Positions 1 through 6,870 of a stretch of DNA of 10,065 bases are shown here, one piece after another; positions within the stretch are counted from its first letter, which is position 1; the number at the start of each line of letters is the position of its first letter. The notes beneath the pieces are model-generated. The model had not been told where the DNA came from. It searched no databases and saw nothing but the letters and a program-made list of their open reading frames with translations. The stretch is taken from positions 1 to 10,065 of the forward strand of contig JAENXB010000097.1 in the NCBI GenBank assembly GCA_016649785.1, in the 5' to 3' direction. Source of the stretch: Flavobacteriaceae bacterium. GTDB lineage: Bacteria > Bacteroidota > Bacteroidia > Flavobacteriales > Flavobacteriaceae. The position numbers were made by a program, and so were the translations under genes.

Positions 1-251
1 GAGAATATTATGACCATTAAATACAAAAACATTAAAGATCTTTACCCACAAAATTTTAAGAAATTACTGGAAAGTAACCAAGCCTAAACTGCTAATAAAA
101 TTATAGCTGTTTTGCAAGGGGTACTTTACCGACTGCATACTATAATTTTATAAATGCATATAGGTTGGATCAAAATGGTGGAGATTCTTATGGGAATATT
201 TGTTGTTTGGCTGTAGATCGCGCCAAAGAATTACTGAAGAAAAACCCTTGA
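1..251 (+). pseudogene. Decayed, unrecognised coding remnant
   Basis: I do not recognise this protein. Frame 1 is open from the window edge to a TAA at 85-87, with an ATG at 10, ending in LYPQNFKKLLESNQA. The same frame continues after the stop as TANKIIAVLQG. The sequence then becomes protein-like in the next frame (TLPTAYYNFINAYRLDQNGG, then SYGNICCLAVDRAKELLKKN) up to the TGA at 249-251. Restoring one G in the GGGG run at 118-121 would join the two parts as LQGGTLPTAYYNF. The simplest reading is a small gene carrying one nonsense change and one 1-nt deletion. An alternative is two unrelated short peptides. The 5' end may lie outside the window. The stretch 252-360 holds nothing I can identify. 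Confidence 0.35.
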
Positions 252-362
252 CTTGATATGAACATACTTTTTTAAGAAGTAATTTTTCCTTTTCTCTTTG
301 AACTTCCCTGATTAGTGTTGACCGGTTTTAAATATTTAACTCTAAAACACATTTTTTTCCCC

Positions 363-400
363 GCTCCAGAAAGCTATCGGGATCGCAGATTTCCGCAGAC
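363..400. repeat. Intergenic repeat-like segment (CGCAGATTTCCGCAGA type)
   Basis: The segment contains AGCTATCGGGATC, one arm of a near-palindrome, joined to CGCAGATTTCCGCAGAC, in which CGCAGA occurs twice. Short degenerate elements of this style recur between genes in many Flavobacteriaceae; that is recalled, not checked. It lies downstream of the minus-strand esterase and next to the pyrimidine-rich repeat. Only one copy is in this window, so calling it a dispersed repeat is an inference. Confidence 0.25.
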
Positions 401-416
401 AAAAATCAGATTTGAA

Positions 417-490
417 CTTTCCTCTCTCCTCTTCAACTCTTCACCACTTCACTCTCCACTCTTCACTCTTTCCTCTTTCCTCTTTCCTCT
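417..490. repeat. Pyrimidine-rich degenerate tandem repeat
   Basis: The plus strand is almost pure C/T with short units such as CACTCTTC and, at 471-490, nearly three copies of TCCTCTT. It overlaps the 3' end of the minus-strand esterase gene and encodes that protein's last, highly charged residues (KRKEERVKSGE). Such GAAGAGTGA-like tracts are familiar between flavobacterial genes. The repeat appears to have grown into, or supplied, the stop codon region of the esterase gene. Confidence 0.55.
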
Positions 491-1168
491 CACCACCGGT
501 TCCAAAACCTCCCATACATTCTCAGCCAGGATCTTCTGACCTTCTGCGGTAGGATGAATACCATCCTGTTGGTTCAATTCAGGATTTCCGGCCACATCTT
601 CCAGTAAAAAGGGGATAAGACGAATATTATTTTTTTTAGCCAGTTCCGGGAAAATATTCCTGAATTCAGAAGTGTATTCCTGCCCCATATTGGGCGGGAT
701 CTGCATTCCGGCCAGAATAATTTTTGTTTCCGGGTTTTTTGATCCTACGGTATCAATTATAGCTTGCAAATTTTTTCGTGTCTCATCCAACGGAATGCCA
801 CGCAACCCATCATTGGCGCCCAGTTCAAGAACAAAGATATCCACTTCCTGATTTAGCACCCAACCTATCCTGTTTCTTCCGCTTGCGGTGGTTTCCCCGC
901 TCAATCCGGCATTGACCACTTGATATGGTAAGTCAAGCGAATCCAGTTTTTCCTGGATCACGGCCGGGTAAGCATCATTGGGGTCCAATCCCATTCCGGC
1001 GGTTAGGCTAGTCCCGAAGAAGAGGATCACTCCGGATTCATCACTTTTTTGGTCTTGATCTTCGACCACCTCCTCTACCCCTTTTTTTTCCTCCCTTTTA
1101 GTGGTTTCCCCACAGGAAGCAAAAAACATGAAGCCCAACAAAGCATAAAATAGATGCAATTTTCTCAT
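449..1168 (-). CDS. tesA: SGNH/GDSL-family esterase (TesA-like), predicted lipoprotein
   Basis: This is an SGNH-fold arylesterase/acyl-thioesterase/lysophospholipase of 239 residues. Seen in the sequence: a lipoprotein signal peptide with a lipobox ending FFASC (Cys19), then an acidic linker (about 20-46). Block I is FFGTSLTAG (50-58, nucleophile Ser54), with Thr where GDSL enzymes have Asp. Block II is NAGLSGETT (86-94), block III is LGANDG (116-121, oxyanion Asn119), and block V is DGIHPT (202-207, catalytic Asp202 and His205). All catalytic elements are present. The last ~12 residues are charged and come from the adjacent repeat, so the native C-terminus may have ended near LEPVV. The gene is divergent from ybbA with 73 bp between starts, matching E. 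coli tesA | ybbAP. That points to an envelope enzyme working with the neighbouring transporter. The natural substrate cannot be told from sequence. Confidence 0.9.
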   Translation of the reverse strand: MRKLHLFYALLGFMFFASCGETTKREEKKGVEEVVEDQDQKSDESGVILFFGTSLTAGMGLDPNDAYPAVIQEKLDSLDLPYQVVNAGLSGETTASGRNRIGWVLNQEVDIFVLELGANDGLRGIPLDETRKNLQAIIDTVGSKNPETKIILAGMQIPPNMGQEYTSEFRNIFPELAKKNNIRLIPFLLEDVAGNPELNQQDGIHPTAEGQKILAENVWEVLEPVVRGKRKEERVKSGE

Positions 1169-1241
1169 AACACAGGGATTTAAATCAAAATCATTTCCTT
1201 ATTTTGTATTCTTTCAGAAATAAAAAATTAAGAGTCGTAAG
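1169..1241. promoter_or_regulatory. Divergent promoter region of tesA and ybbA
   Basis: The 73-bp AT-rich gap between two divergent starts must hold control signals for both genes unless transcription enters from further away. On the minus strand, TGATTTTG about 20 nt before the tesA ATG is one mismatch from the Bacteroidota -7 consensus TAnnTTTG. On the plus strand, TATTTTG near 1200 is a weaker, one-base-short match for ybbA. No convincing -33 pairing or strong Shine-Dalgarno was seen. The exact elements are guesses; the location follows from the gene layout. Confidence 0.4.
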
Positions 1242-1931
1242 ATGGCAAAGATATTAAACGTTCACAACTTAGAGAAAACCTATTCCAGTGGTTCAAAAAA
1301 GCTAACCGTCCTGCACGACATCAGTTTTGAAATTGAGGAACGCGAAACCTTTGCCATTGTTGGACCTTCCGGGAGCGGAAAAACCACTTTACTGGGGCTT
1401 TGCGCCGGCCTGGACAGGCCCGATTCCGGTTCCATATCCTTATGCGGCACTGAACTGAGCAGTTTAACAGAAGATGAACGGGCGGTACTCAGAAACCGAA
1501 ATGTAGGTTTTGTTTTTCAGGATTTTCAATTGCTCCCTACCCTTACCGCTCTGGAAAATGTAGCCGTCCCCCTGGAACTGCAGGGCGCTAAAAATGCATC
1601 CAAAATAAGTAAGGAGTTATTGGAAAAAGTTGGGCTGGGAGATCGGTTTCACCATTATCCCTCGCAACTTTCGGGAGGGGAACAACAAAGGGTCGCTGTG
1701 GCAAGGGCTTTTTCCAATAATCCTTCCATACTTTTTGCCGATGAGCCTACGGGAAACCTGGATGCGGAAACCGGGGAAAAGGTTGTTGAATTGCTGTTTG
1801 ACCTCAACAAGGAATCGGGAACTACCCTGGTTATTGTAACCCATGATATAGAACTGGCGCAAAAAACCCAGCGTATCCTCAGGCTGAAAGGTGGGAAAAT
1901 TATCTCAAACCAGACTTCTGAATCATGGTAG
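1242..1931 (+). CDS. ybbA: ABC transporter ATP-binding protein, YbbA/LolD/MacB type
   Basis: This is the cytoplasmic ATPase of a type VII (MacB/LolCDE-like) ABC system, 229 residues, the usual length. Motifs in order: Walker A GPSGSGKT (41-48), Q-loop Gln93 in FVFQDFQLLPTLTALENV, signature LSGGEQQR (143-150), Walker B ILFADEP (163-169, catalytic Glu168), D-loop GNLD, and switch His201 in VTHD. The FQLLPTLTALENV stretch and the short length are typical of the LolD/YbbA subfamily. The stop codon overlaps the permease start by 7 bp (ATGGTAG), so the two are translationally coupled. Synteny with the esterase and the large FtsX-type permease favours YbbA over LolD or FtsE. The protein looks intact. 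Confidence 0.93.
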   Translation: MAKILNVHNLEKTYSSGSKKLTVLHDISFEIEERETFAIVGPSGSGKTTLLGLCAGLDRPDSGSISLCGTELSSLTEDERAVLRNRNVGFVFQDFQLLPTLTALENVAVPLELQGAKNASKISKELLEKVGLGDRFHHYPSQLSGGEQQRVAVARAFSNNPSILFADEPTGNLDAETGEKVVELLFDLNKESGTTLVIVTHDIELAQKTQRILRLKGGKIISNQTSESW

Positions 1932-4495
1932 ACAGAAATAAAAGCACTTTTTCAAAGGCCGGTTTTGGATGGCTGTTAAAAATGGCATGGCGCGATGGAA
2001 AAGCGAGCGGCAGGAAATTGGTCCTTTTTATGGCCTCCATAGTTCTTGGGATCGCAGCCGTAGTTTCCATACAATCCTTTGGCGAAAACCTAAAAGAGAA
2101 TATTTCCCTACAGTCAAAATCCCTGATGGGGGCCGATTATAAGATAGATACCAATAAACCTCCAAATGAAAAGATAACGGGGATCATCGATTCTCTGGGC
2201 GGTGCCAATTCAAAAGAGATCAGTTTTGCTTCCATGGCCGCTTTCTCAAAAACCGATGCCGCAAAATTGATGCAGGTAAGGGGTATTGAAGGAGGCTTTC
2301 CTTTTTACGGGGACCTGGAGACAGAACCTGCTTTGGCTGCAAGCCAATATCAGGAACTGGGCGCCGCTTTGGTGGATGCCACGGTTATGCTTCAGTTGGG
2401 GATCCAACCCGGGGACAGCATTAAAGTGGGAACTATTACCCTTCCCATTGCGGGTGCTTTAATATCGGTTCCGGGCAGCACTGCAATTTTCAGTTCCATC
2501 GCTCCCCCCGTAATTATTCCATACAGATTTATAACCGAAACCGGCTTAGTGCAACAGGGAAGTCGGATAAATTATGCCTATTATTTCATTGCCGGGCCAG
2601 ATATGGATATGGATATGGATATGGAGCAACTGGATAAAACCCTGGGACCTGTAATTGATGCCCAGGATGCAGACCTGGATACCCATGTTTCAACCAGCGA
2701 GCGATTGGGCCGCCAGTACGAAAATTTTGCCAAGTTCCTCAACCTGGTGGCCTTTATCGCCCTTTTATTGGGCTGTGTTGGTATTGCCAGCTCCATAAAC
2801 ATTTACATCAAGGGAAAATTGCGGGCTGTTGCTGTCCTTAAATGTATTGGCGCTACCAGAAGACAAACCTTCCTGATTTATCTGATACAGATCGCCGCAA
2901 TGGGTCTTCTTGGCGGGATTATCGGCACTGGCATTGGATTATTGCTACAGGAATTATTCCCTTTGCTTTTACGGGACCTGTTACCGGTTGATGTAGAAAT
3001 GTCTTTTTCGCCACAGGTGATCCTAATGGGGTTATTGTTGGGTGTTCTCATGTCTGTTTTGTTTGCATTGTACCCATTAATGGGCACACTGTACATTTCC
3101 CCTTTACAGGCATTGCGGGTAAAGGATGAAGGCCAGTCAAAGTCCGGAAAGGCAGGTTTACTGGTATTGCTGGGGATTTTTCTGTTTATTTTTCTCTTTT
3201 CATTCTGGTTACTGAAGGATTGGAGGTATTCTCTTGCTTTTGTGGGTGGTATAATCATCACCTTTTCAATATTGGCGGGGGTTGCAAAATTGTTTATGAA
3301 AGCCATAAAGAAATACTTCCCCTCCTCCTGGGGGTTCCCTGCCCGCCAGAGTTTACTCAACCTTTTCAGGCCTCAAAACCAAACCCTCACTTTGGTACTC
3401 ACCATTGGAGTGGGTACTTTTTTGATAAGCACGCTTTATTTCACAAAAGATGTATTGCTGGATCAGGCATCTCTGGAGACAAACTCCAACAGCCCAAATA
3501 TGATCCTGCTTGACGTGCAGACGGAACAAAAAGAAGCGATTGCCAAATCCATTACAGAAAATAACCTACCCGTTTTGGATGATATTCCCATAGTTACCAT
3601 GAGAGTTCAAAGTCTTGCTGGCATACCGGTGAATGCAATCCGAAAAGACACTGCTTCCAGGGTGAACGGCTGGATCCTGGATCACGAATTCAGGGTTACC
3701 TACCGGGATTCCCTAATTGCGTCCGAAATCCTTGAACAGGGAAAATGGACCACAGAAGTAGAGAAAACAGATCTGGTGCCCATCTCCATAAGTGATAATT
3801 TTGCCAAAGATGCAGATGTAAAGGTGGGAGACAAAATTTCATTTAACGTACAGGGAGTATTGTTGAACACCGTTGTAGGGAGTATCAGGACCGTTGACTG
3901 GAGCCGGATGCAATTGAATTTTTCCATCGTTTTTCCAAAAGGCGTTTTGGAAGATGCACCCCAGTTTCGGGTACTTACAACCAATGTCCCAAATGAAGAA
4001 GCTTCAGCCAGACTGCAAACAGAATTGGTGCGTAAATTCCCGAATGTTTCCATTATCGACTTAAGACAAGTGCTTAGTGTTATTGAAGGACTTCTGAACA
4101 AAATCTCCTGGATCATCAACTTTATGGCCTTTTTTAGTATACTTACCGGCATCATTGTTCTTTTAGGAGCAGTGCGAACCAGCAAATATCAGCGAATAAA
4201 GGAAAGTGTTCTTTTAAGGACACTCGGGGCCAAAAGTGACCAGATCCTAAAAATCCTCGCGCTGGAATATATGTACCTGGGGGTTTTGGGAGCCCTGTCC
4301 GGAATTTTATTATCCACCATCAGCAGCCAATTGCTGGCCTGGCTTGTATTTGATTCCCCGTTTATTCCTTCTATGTTCCCATTCCTCGTGTTATTCCCCG
4401 GAATTACTTTATTAGTTATGATCATTGGTCTGGCAAACAGTATCAGTGTTATTAAAAGTCCACCATTGGAGGTGCTTCGAAAAGAGGGAAGGTAA
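1925..4495 (+). CDS. ybbP: FtsX-like permease, YbbP family (ten-helix)
   Basis: This is the membrane partner of YbbA, 856 residues, slightly longer than E. coli YbbP. Hydrophobic segments fit ten helices: about 32-52, 270-292, 316-341, 364-387, 411-430, 436-458, 487-507, 725-749, 778-803 and 816-840. Two large extracytoplasmic domains (about 53-265 and 508-722) each precede an FtsX-type three-helix unit. The cytoplasmic loop after helix 2 (KGKLRAVAVLKCIGATRRQT) and its counterpart after helix 8 (ERIKE-like QRIKESVLLRTLGAKSDQI) are the coupling-helix regions of this fold. By analogy with the MacB/Lol class, it probably moves or extracts hydrophobic molecules at the outer leaflet of the inner membrane rather than pumping them across. 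Oddity: a (Asp-Met)x4 run at 226-233 encoded by a perfect hexamer repeat. The gene is otherwise intact. Confidence 0.92.
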   Translation: MVDRNKSTFSKAGFGWLLKMAWRDGKASGRKLVLFMASIVLGIAAVVSIQSFGENLKENISLQSKSLMGADYKIDTNKPPNEKITGIIDSLGGANSKEISFASMAAFSKTDAAKLMQVRGIEGGFPFYGDLETEPALAASQYQELGAALVDATVMLQLGIQPGDSIKVGTITLPIAGALISVPGSTAIFSSIAPPVIIPYRFITETGLVQQGSRINYAYYFIAGPDMDMDMDMEQLDKTLGPVIDAQDADLDTHVSTSERLGRQYENFAKFLNLVAFIALLLGCVGIASSINIYIKGKLRAVAVLKCIGATRRQTFLIYLIQIAAMGLLGGIIGTGIGLLLQELFPLLLRDLLPVDVEMSFSPQVILMGLLLGVLMSVLFALYPLMGTLYISPLQALRVKDEGQSKSGKAGLLVLLGIFLFIFLFSFWLLKDWRYSLAFVGGIIITFSILAGVAKLFMKAIKKYFPSSWGFPARQSLLNLFRPQNQTLTLVLTIGVGTFLISTLYFTKDVLLDQASLETNSNSPNMILLDVQTEQKEAIAKSITENNLPVLDDIPIVTMRVQSLAGIPVNAIRKDTASRVNGWILDHEFRVTYRDSLIASEILEQGKWTTEVEKTDLVPISISDNFAKDADVKVGDKISFNVQGVLLNTVVGSIRTVDWSRMQLNFSIVFPKGVLEDAPQFRVLTTNVPNEEASARLQTELVRKFPNVSIIDLRQVLSVIEGLLNKISWIINFMAFFSILTGIIVLLGAVRTSKYQRIKESVLLRTLGAKSDQILKILALEYMYLGVLGALSGILLSTISSQLLAWLVFDSPFIPSMFPFLVLFPGITLLVMIIGLANSISVIKSPPLEVLRKEGR
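2600..2623 (+). repeat. In-frame hexanucleotide microsatellite (GATATG)x4 in ybbP
   Basis: Four perfect tandem copies of GATATG encode Asp-Met four times (residues 226-233), near the end of the first extracytoplasmic domain and before helix 2. Because the unit is 6 bp, slippage would add or remove two residues without breaking the frame. It is perfect at the nucleotide level, which suggests recent expansion. Confidence 0.9.
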
Positions 4496-4502
4496 GTTTC
4501 AC

Positions 4503-4532
4503 TGTTCGTGATTCGTGGTTGTTCGTGATTCG
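4503..4532. repeat. Short intergenic direct repeat (TGTTCGTGATTCG)
   Basis: The 13-mer TGTTCGTGATTCG occurs at 4503-4515 and again at 4520-4532, separated by TGGT, directly after the ybbP stop. TTCGTG/ATTCGTG tracts of this kind are common between flavobacterial genes (recalled, not searched). No function is evident and it does not form a terminator. The rest of 4496-4719 is AT-rich, and I saw no gene or clear promoter in it. Confidence 0.6.
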
Positions 4533-4719
4533 AATTTTGTCCATGCCTTTATAGCATTGACCGTTTTTAATTCCTGAATTTTAAATATTGAATCAGTTGA
4601 TTTCGGAAAAATAGAATTATTGTTTTTTGATCATTGGTTGTCAATACACGGAAGGAACCAATAAATATTTTCTTAGATTGCGAAATGAAAAACCTACTTT
4701 TATTGTAATTCCCCCAAAT

Positions 4720-5823
4720 ATGCAAAGCTCCGATAAGTTGAATATCCTGAATTTGGAATCCAAAATGGATTTTAATCTTGAACGTTTTTTTCAACTAACG
4801 CCGGATATTCTTTGCATTGCGGGATATGACGGATTTATAAAAAAAGTGAATCCGGCTTTTTCAAACTTGCTGGGCTACAGTTTTGAGGAGTTAATGAATG
4901 CTCCTATCAGTGATTTTATATATAGTGAAGATAAAATTATCACTTCCCGCTTCAGGGAAAACCTAAAAAAGGATATCCCCTTGTTAAATTTTGAAAACAG
5001 GTATGTAACCAAAGATGGTAACCTTGTTTGGCTGTCCTGGACTTCAATTTCTGAACCGGAAAATCAGTTGATTTATGCCATAGCAAAAGATATTACCCAT
5101 GTGAAAAAGTTGGAGGCAGAACGCAATTTACTCCTTATCAATCTCGCAAAATTAAATACCGATCTCAAACAATTTTCCTATACCACCTCACACGACCTGA
5201 GATCCCCAGTTAACAATCTCCTTTCCCTGTTCAGTCTGTTGGACCTTTCAAAAATTGAGGACAGTGAAACATTGGAATATATAGAATTACTCAATACCTC
5301 TACCCTTAACATGAAAAGCACCCTCAACAAATATGTTGATGCTATAAGCGGGGAGAAAAGAATAAACGTACAGGTTGAAGTTTTGAATTTAGATGATATC
5401 CTGAATATGGTGCGAAATTCAATAAATACCTTGATCACAAATTCGAAAGCGAGGTTTGAAATAGACTTTTCTGAAGTACCGGAGCTAAAATTCAATTCCT
5501 TCTACCTACAAAGCATATTTCTTAACCTGATCTCAAATTCAATTAAATATTCAAATCCGGAAGTGGACCCCATAATTTCCATTAGCTCACGAAAAATCAA
5601 TAATGTAAACCAAATTGTTTTTTCAGATAACGGGATTGGCTTTGATATGGTCGAGGTAGAAAACAAGATTTTCGGTTTACACCAAAGTTTCCATAACAGC
5701 CGTGACAGCAAAGGGATTGGGCTGTACCTGGTTCAAAGCCATCTGCAAAGTTTAGGCGGAAAAATTACGGTGGAAAGTAAAGTTAATATCGGAACTACAT
5801 TTACACTGACTTTTAAGGAATAG
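4720..5823 (+). CDS. PAS-domain sensor histidine kinase, cytosolic, orphan
   Basis: This is a soluble PAS-HisKA-HATPase_c kinase of 367 residues from this start. The PAS domain spans about 16-135 (FFQLTPDILCIAGYDGFIKK, later DGNLVWLSWTS). The phosphorylated H-box is TTSHDLRSPVNN with His158. The ATP-binding lobe has the N-box LISNSIKYSN (Asn273), G1 DNGIGFD (303-309) and G2 SKGIGLYL. No membrane segment or signal peptide is seen. The start is uncertain: the frame is open from a TTG at 4627, ATG 4720 gives a 15-residue lead before the PAS, and ATG 4765 (MDFNLERFF) begins at the PAS itself. I chose 4720 because relatives usually carry a short lead. No response regulator lies in the window. The signal is unknown. 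A decayed copy of its 3' end lies at 6131-6197. Confidence 0.9.
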   Translation: MQSSDKLNILNLESKMDFNLERFFQLTPDILCIAGYDGFIKKVNPAFSNLLGYSFEELMNAPISDFIYSEDKIITSRFRENLKKDIPLLNFENRYVTKDGNLVWLSWTSISEPENQLIYAIAKDITHVKKLEAERNLLLINLAKLNTDLKQFSYTTSHDLRSPVNNLLSLFSLLDLSKIEDSETLEYIELLNTSTLNMKSTLNKYVDAISGEKRINVQVEVLNLDDILNMVRNSINTLITNSKARFEIDFSEVPELKFNSFYLQSIFLNLISNSIKYSNPEVDPIISISSRKINNVNQIVFSDNGIGFDMVEVENKIFGLHQSFHNSRDSKGIGLYLVQSHLQSLGGKITVESKVNIGTTFTLTFKE

Positions 5824-5827
5824 GAAA

Positions 5828-5863
5828 TTCGTTTTAATAAATCCAAATTTTTCACTAAATTGG
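5828..5863 (+). promoter_or_regulatory. Putative promoter of the small membrane-protein gene
   Basis: TAAATTGG at 5856-5863 is one mismatch from the Bacteroidota -7 box TAnnTTTG, with a TTCG/TTTT -33-like run about 20 bp upstream. Transcription would start near 5870, leaving a ~20-nt leader before the ATG at 5890. The element is kept in the degenerate duplicate (TAAATTAG at 6252-6259) at almost the same distance from its ATG. A 6-bp inverted repeat TTTGCG-ATT-CGCAAA (5864-5878) follows but is not kept in the copy. Confidence 0.3.
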
Positions 5864-5889
5864 TTTGCGATTCGCAAAAATATTTACCG

Positions 5890-6012
5890 ATGAAAATTCA
5901 AAAAAGAGATGTTTTATTTTTTGTGCTGGGAGTATTTGTTATGTTCCTGATTGTTATTGCTTATGATTGGCCTGATTTTTTAAAGGGGTTAACTGGTCTA
6001 ACTCCCTATTAA
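5890..6012 (+). CDS. Small single-helix membrane protein (40 aa)
   Basis: The frame ATG 5890 to TAA 6010-6012 encodes 40 residues starting MKIQKRDVLFFVLGVFVMFL. It has a basic N-terminus, one membrane helix (about 8-25), then a short polar tail with YDWPDFLKGLTG. The pattern FFxLGxxxMFxIxxxYDWxD is one I associate with short conserved flavobacterial hypothetical proteins of unknown function. Support that it is real: the first seven codons and the upstream spacer recur, degraded, at 6284-6307 behind a second kinase remnant. It lies 66 bp after the PAS kinase in the same direction. A role as accessory or regulator of the kinase is possible but only inferred from position. Confidence 0.7.
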   Translation: MKIQKRDVLFFVLGVFVMFLIVIAYDWPDFLKGLTGLTPY

Positions 6013-6130
6013 GCTGTGCGTTTGACTAATTATAGAGTTTCGCTATTTTAAGTTATATATATACACAAGTCTATAGAATTGTAAAAGTAAATAATTGCCG
6101 GGGTTTCTTTAATTTTAAATTATGTTTTTT

Positions 6131-6307
6131 CGGCAATAGTAATGAGAAAGCAAATTTAAGATGGGGACTACTTTTATCCTTATTTTTTAAGGAATAGCGA
6201 TTCCCTTACATTAAAAGAAGGAAATCCATTAGAAAAATCCTGAAATTTTACTAAATTAGTTGCTATTCATAAAATAACAACTAATGAAACTCCAAAAAAA
6301 AGATTAA
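6131..6307 (+). pseudogene. Decayed duplicate of kinase 3' end, spacer and small-gene start
   Basis: The frame at 6146-6187 reads ESKFKMGTTFILIF, matching the neighbouring kinase C-terminus ESKVNIGTTFTLTF (5773-5814). The bases AAGGAATAG at 6189-6197 match the kinase stop region, displaced by one extra T. The spacer then aligns loosely, including TTTTACTAAATTAGTTG against TTTTCACTAAATTGGTTTG. It ends in ATGAAACTCCAAAAAAAAGA, encoding MKLQKKD then TAA, against MKIQKRD in the intact small gene. The remnant is diverged, not identical, so it descends from an old tandem copy or a paralogous pair. Upstream of about 6131 I could not follow the kinase further. The stretch 6013-6130 is AT-rich with only a weak inverted repeat (ATTGCCG 6094-6100 / CGGCAAT 6131-6137). 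Confidence 0.6.
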
Positions 6308-6374
6308 ATTAAATACGAGAGAATCTATAGTTGAACATGAGAAGTTAGGAATCAAATATGTTACCTGTAAAAAA

Positions 6375-6809
6375 ATGCTAACAAACGAAGAAGCAAAATA
6401 CTTATTAGGATTAAAAAAAGTTTTATCTTACCCAAATACAACTATTGATTTGAGAGCCAAGAAAAATAGAGTAGAATTAATTTCTCATCAAGATTCTGAA
6501 TACAATTTTTGGATAGAAATAACATCAAATCAAAAAATAATTCTTAAAATTTCCATTGATCATTTAGAAAGTAATTCCTTTATTGGTCTCTTGCGAATTG
6601 ACTTTAAAGGTGGACATCATAATCCATTAAACATAGAAGATACCTTACCAAAATTTTTACATAAGTATGCGGATAAATGGTTTGATCCAACAGAAGCTCA
6701 CATGCATATATATGTTGAGGGTTATAAACCTCTGGTTTGGGCAATTCCTTTGGCTGAAACTGATTTCCCTACTAAAGAAATAAACACCCATCCGACTTAT
6801 CCGATTTAA
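6375..6809 (+). CDS. DUF6978-like protein, C-terminus lost by frameshift
   Basis: This is a 144-residue soluble protein of unknown function. The start MLTNEEAKYLLGLKK, the GLLRIDFKGG strand and the HMHIYVEGYKPLVWAIPL block resemble the family I know as DUF6978; this is from memory. The family usually runs some 15-20 residues further. Here the reading frame ends ETDFPTKEINTHPTYPI. The next frame carries a protein-like tail, SDLSDLIFNFARRINLNSKL, ending in TGA at 6872-6874. Losing one A in ATAAAACAC near 6780-6784 would explain this. In the restored gene the stop overlaps the TTG start of the next gene (TTGA, 6871-6874), as in a coupled operon. Low GC compared with ybbAP suggests acquired DNA. 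Whether the shortened protein works is unknown. Confidence 0.65.
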   Translation: MLTNEEAKYLLGLKKVLSYPNTTIDLRAKKNRVELISHQDSEYNFWIEITSNQKIILKISIDHLESNSFIGLLRIDFKGGHHNPLNIEDTLPKFLHKYADKWFDPTEAHMHIYVEGYKPLVWAIPLAETDFPTKEINTHPTYPI

Positions 6810-6870
6810 TATTTAACTTTGCAAGAAGGATTAATTTAAATTCTAAATTAAACATACAACAAGCCATACT

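Noticed and set aside
315..539. Plus-strand frame opposite the tesA 3' end
   Set aside because: It is made of the pyrimidine-rich repeat (Ser/Leu/Phe/Pro runs) and lies antisense to a clear SGNH enzyme.
2878..4185. Long minus-strand frames inside ybbP (2878-3360, 3700-4185)
   Set aside because: They are antisense shadows of a well-supported ten-helix permease, with no domain-like sequence.
4627..4719. TTG start extending the PAS kinase by 31 residues
   Set aside because: The extension does not resemble a PAS lead, and a rare start would be needed when two ATGs lie closer to the domain.
6094..6137. Inverted repeat ATTGCCG/CGGCAAT as a terminator
   Set aside because: The 30-nt spacer is long and no T-run follows; the right arm lies at the start of the kinase remnant.
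6831..6851. Perfect AT inverted repeat TTAATTTA-AATTC-TAAATTAA as an operator
   Set aside because: It lies inside the restored coding tail of the DUF6978-like gene and is all A/T, so it is probably codon-driven.
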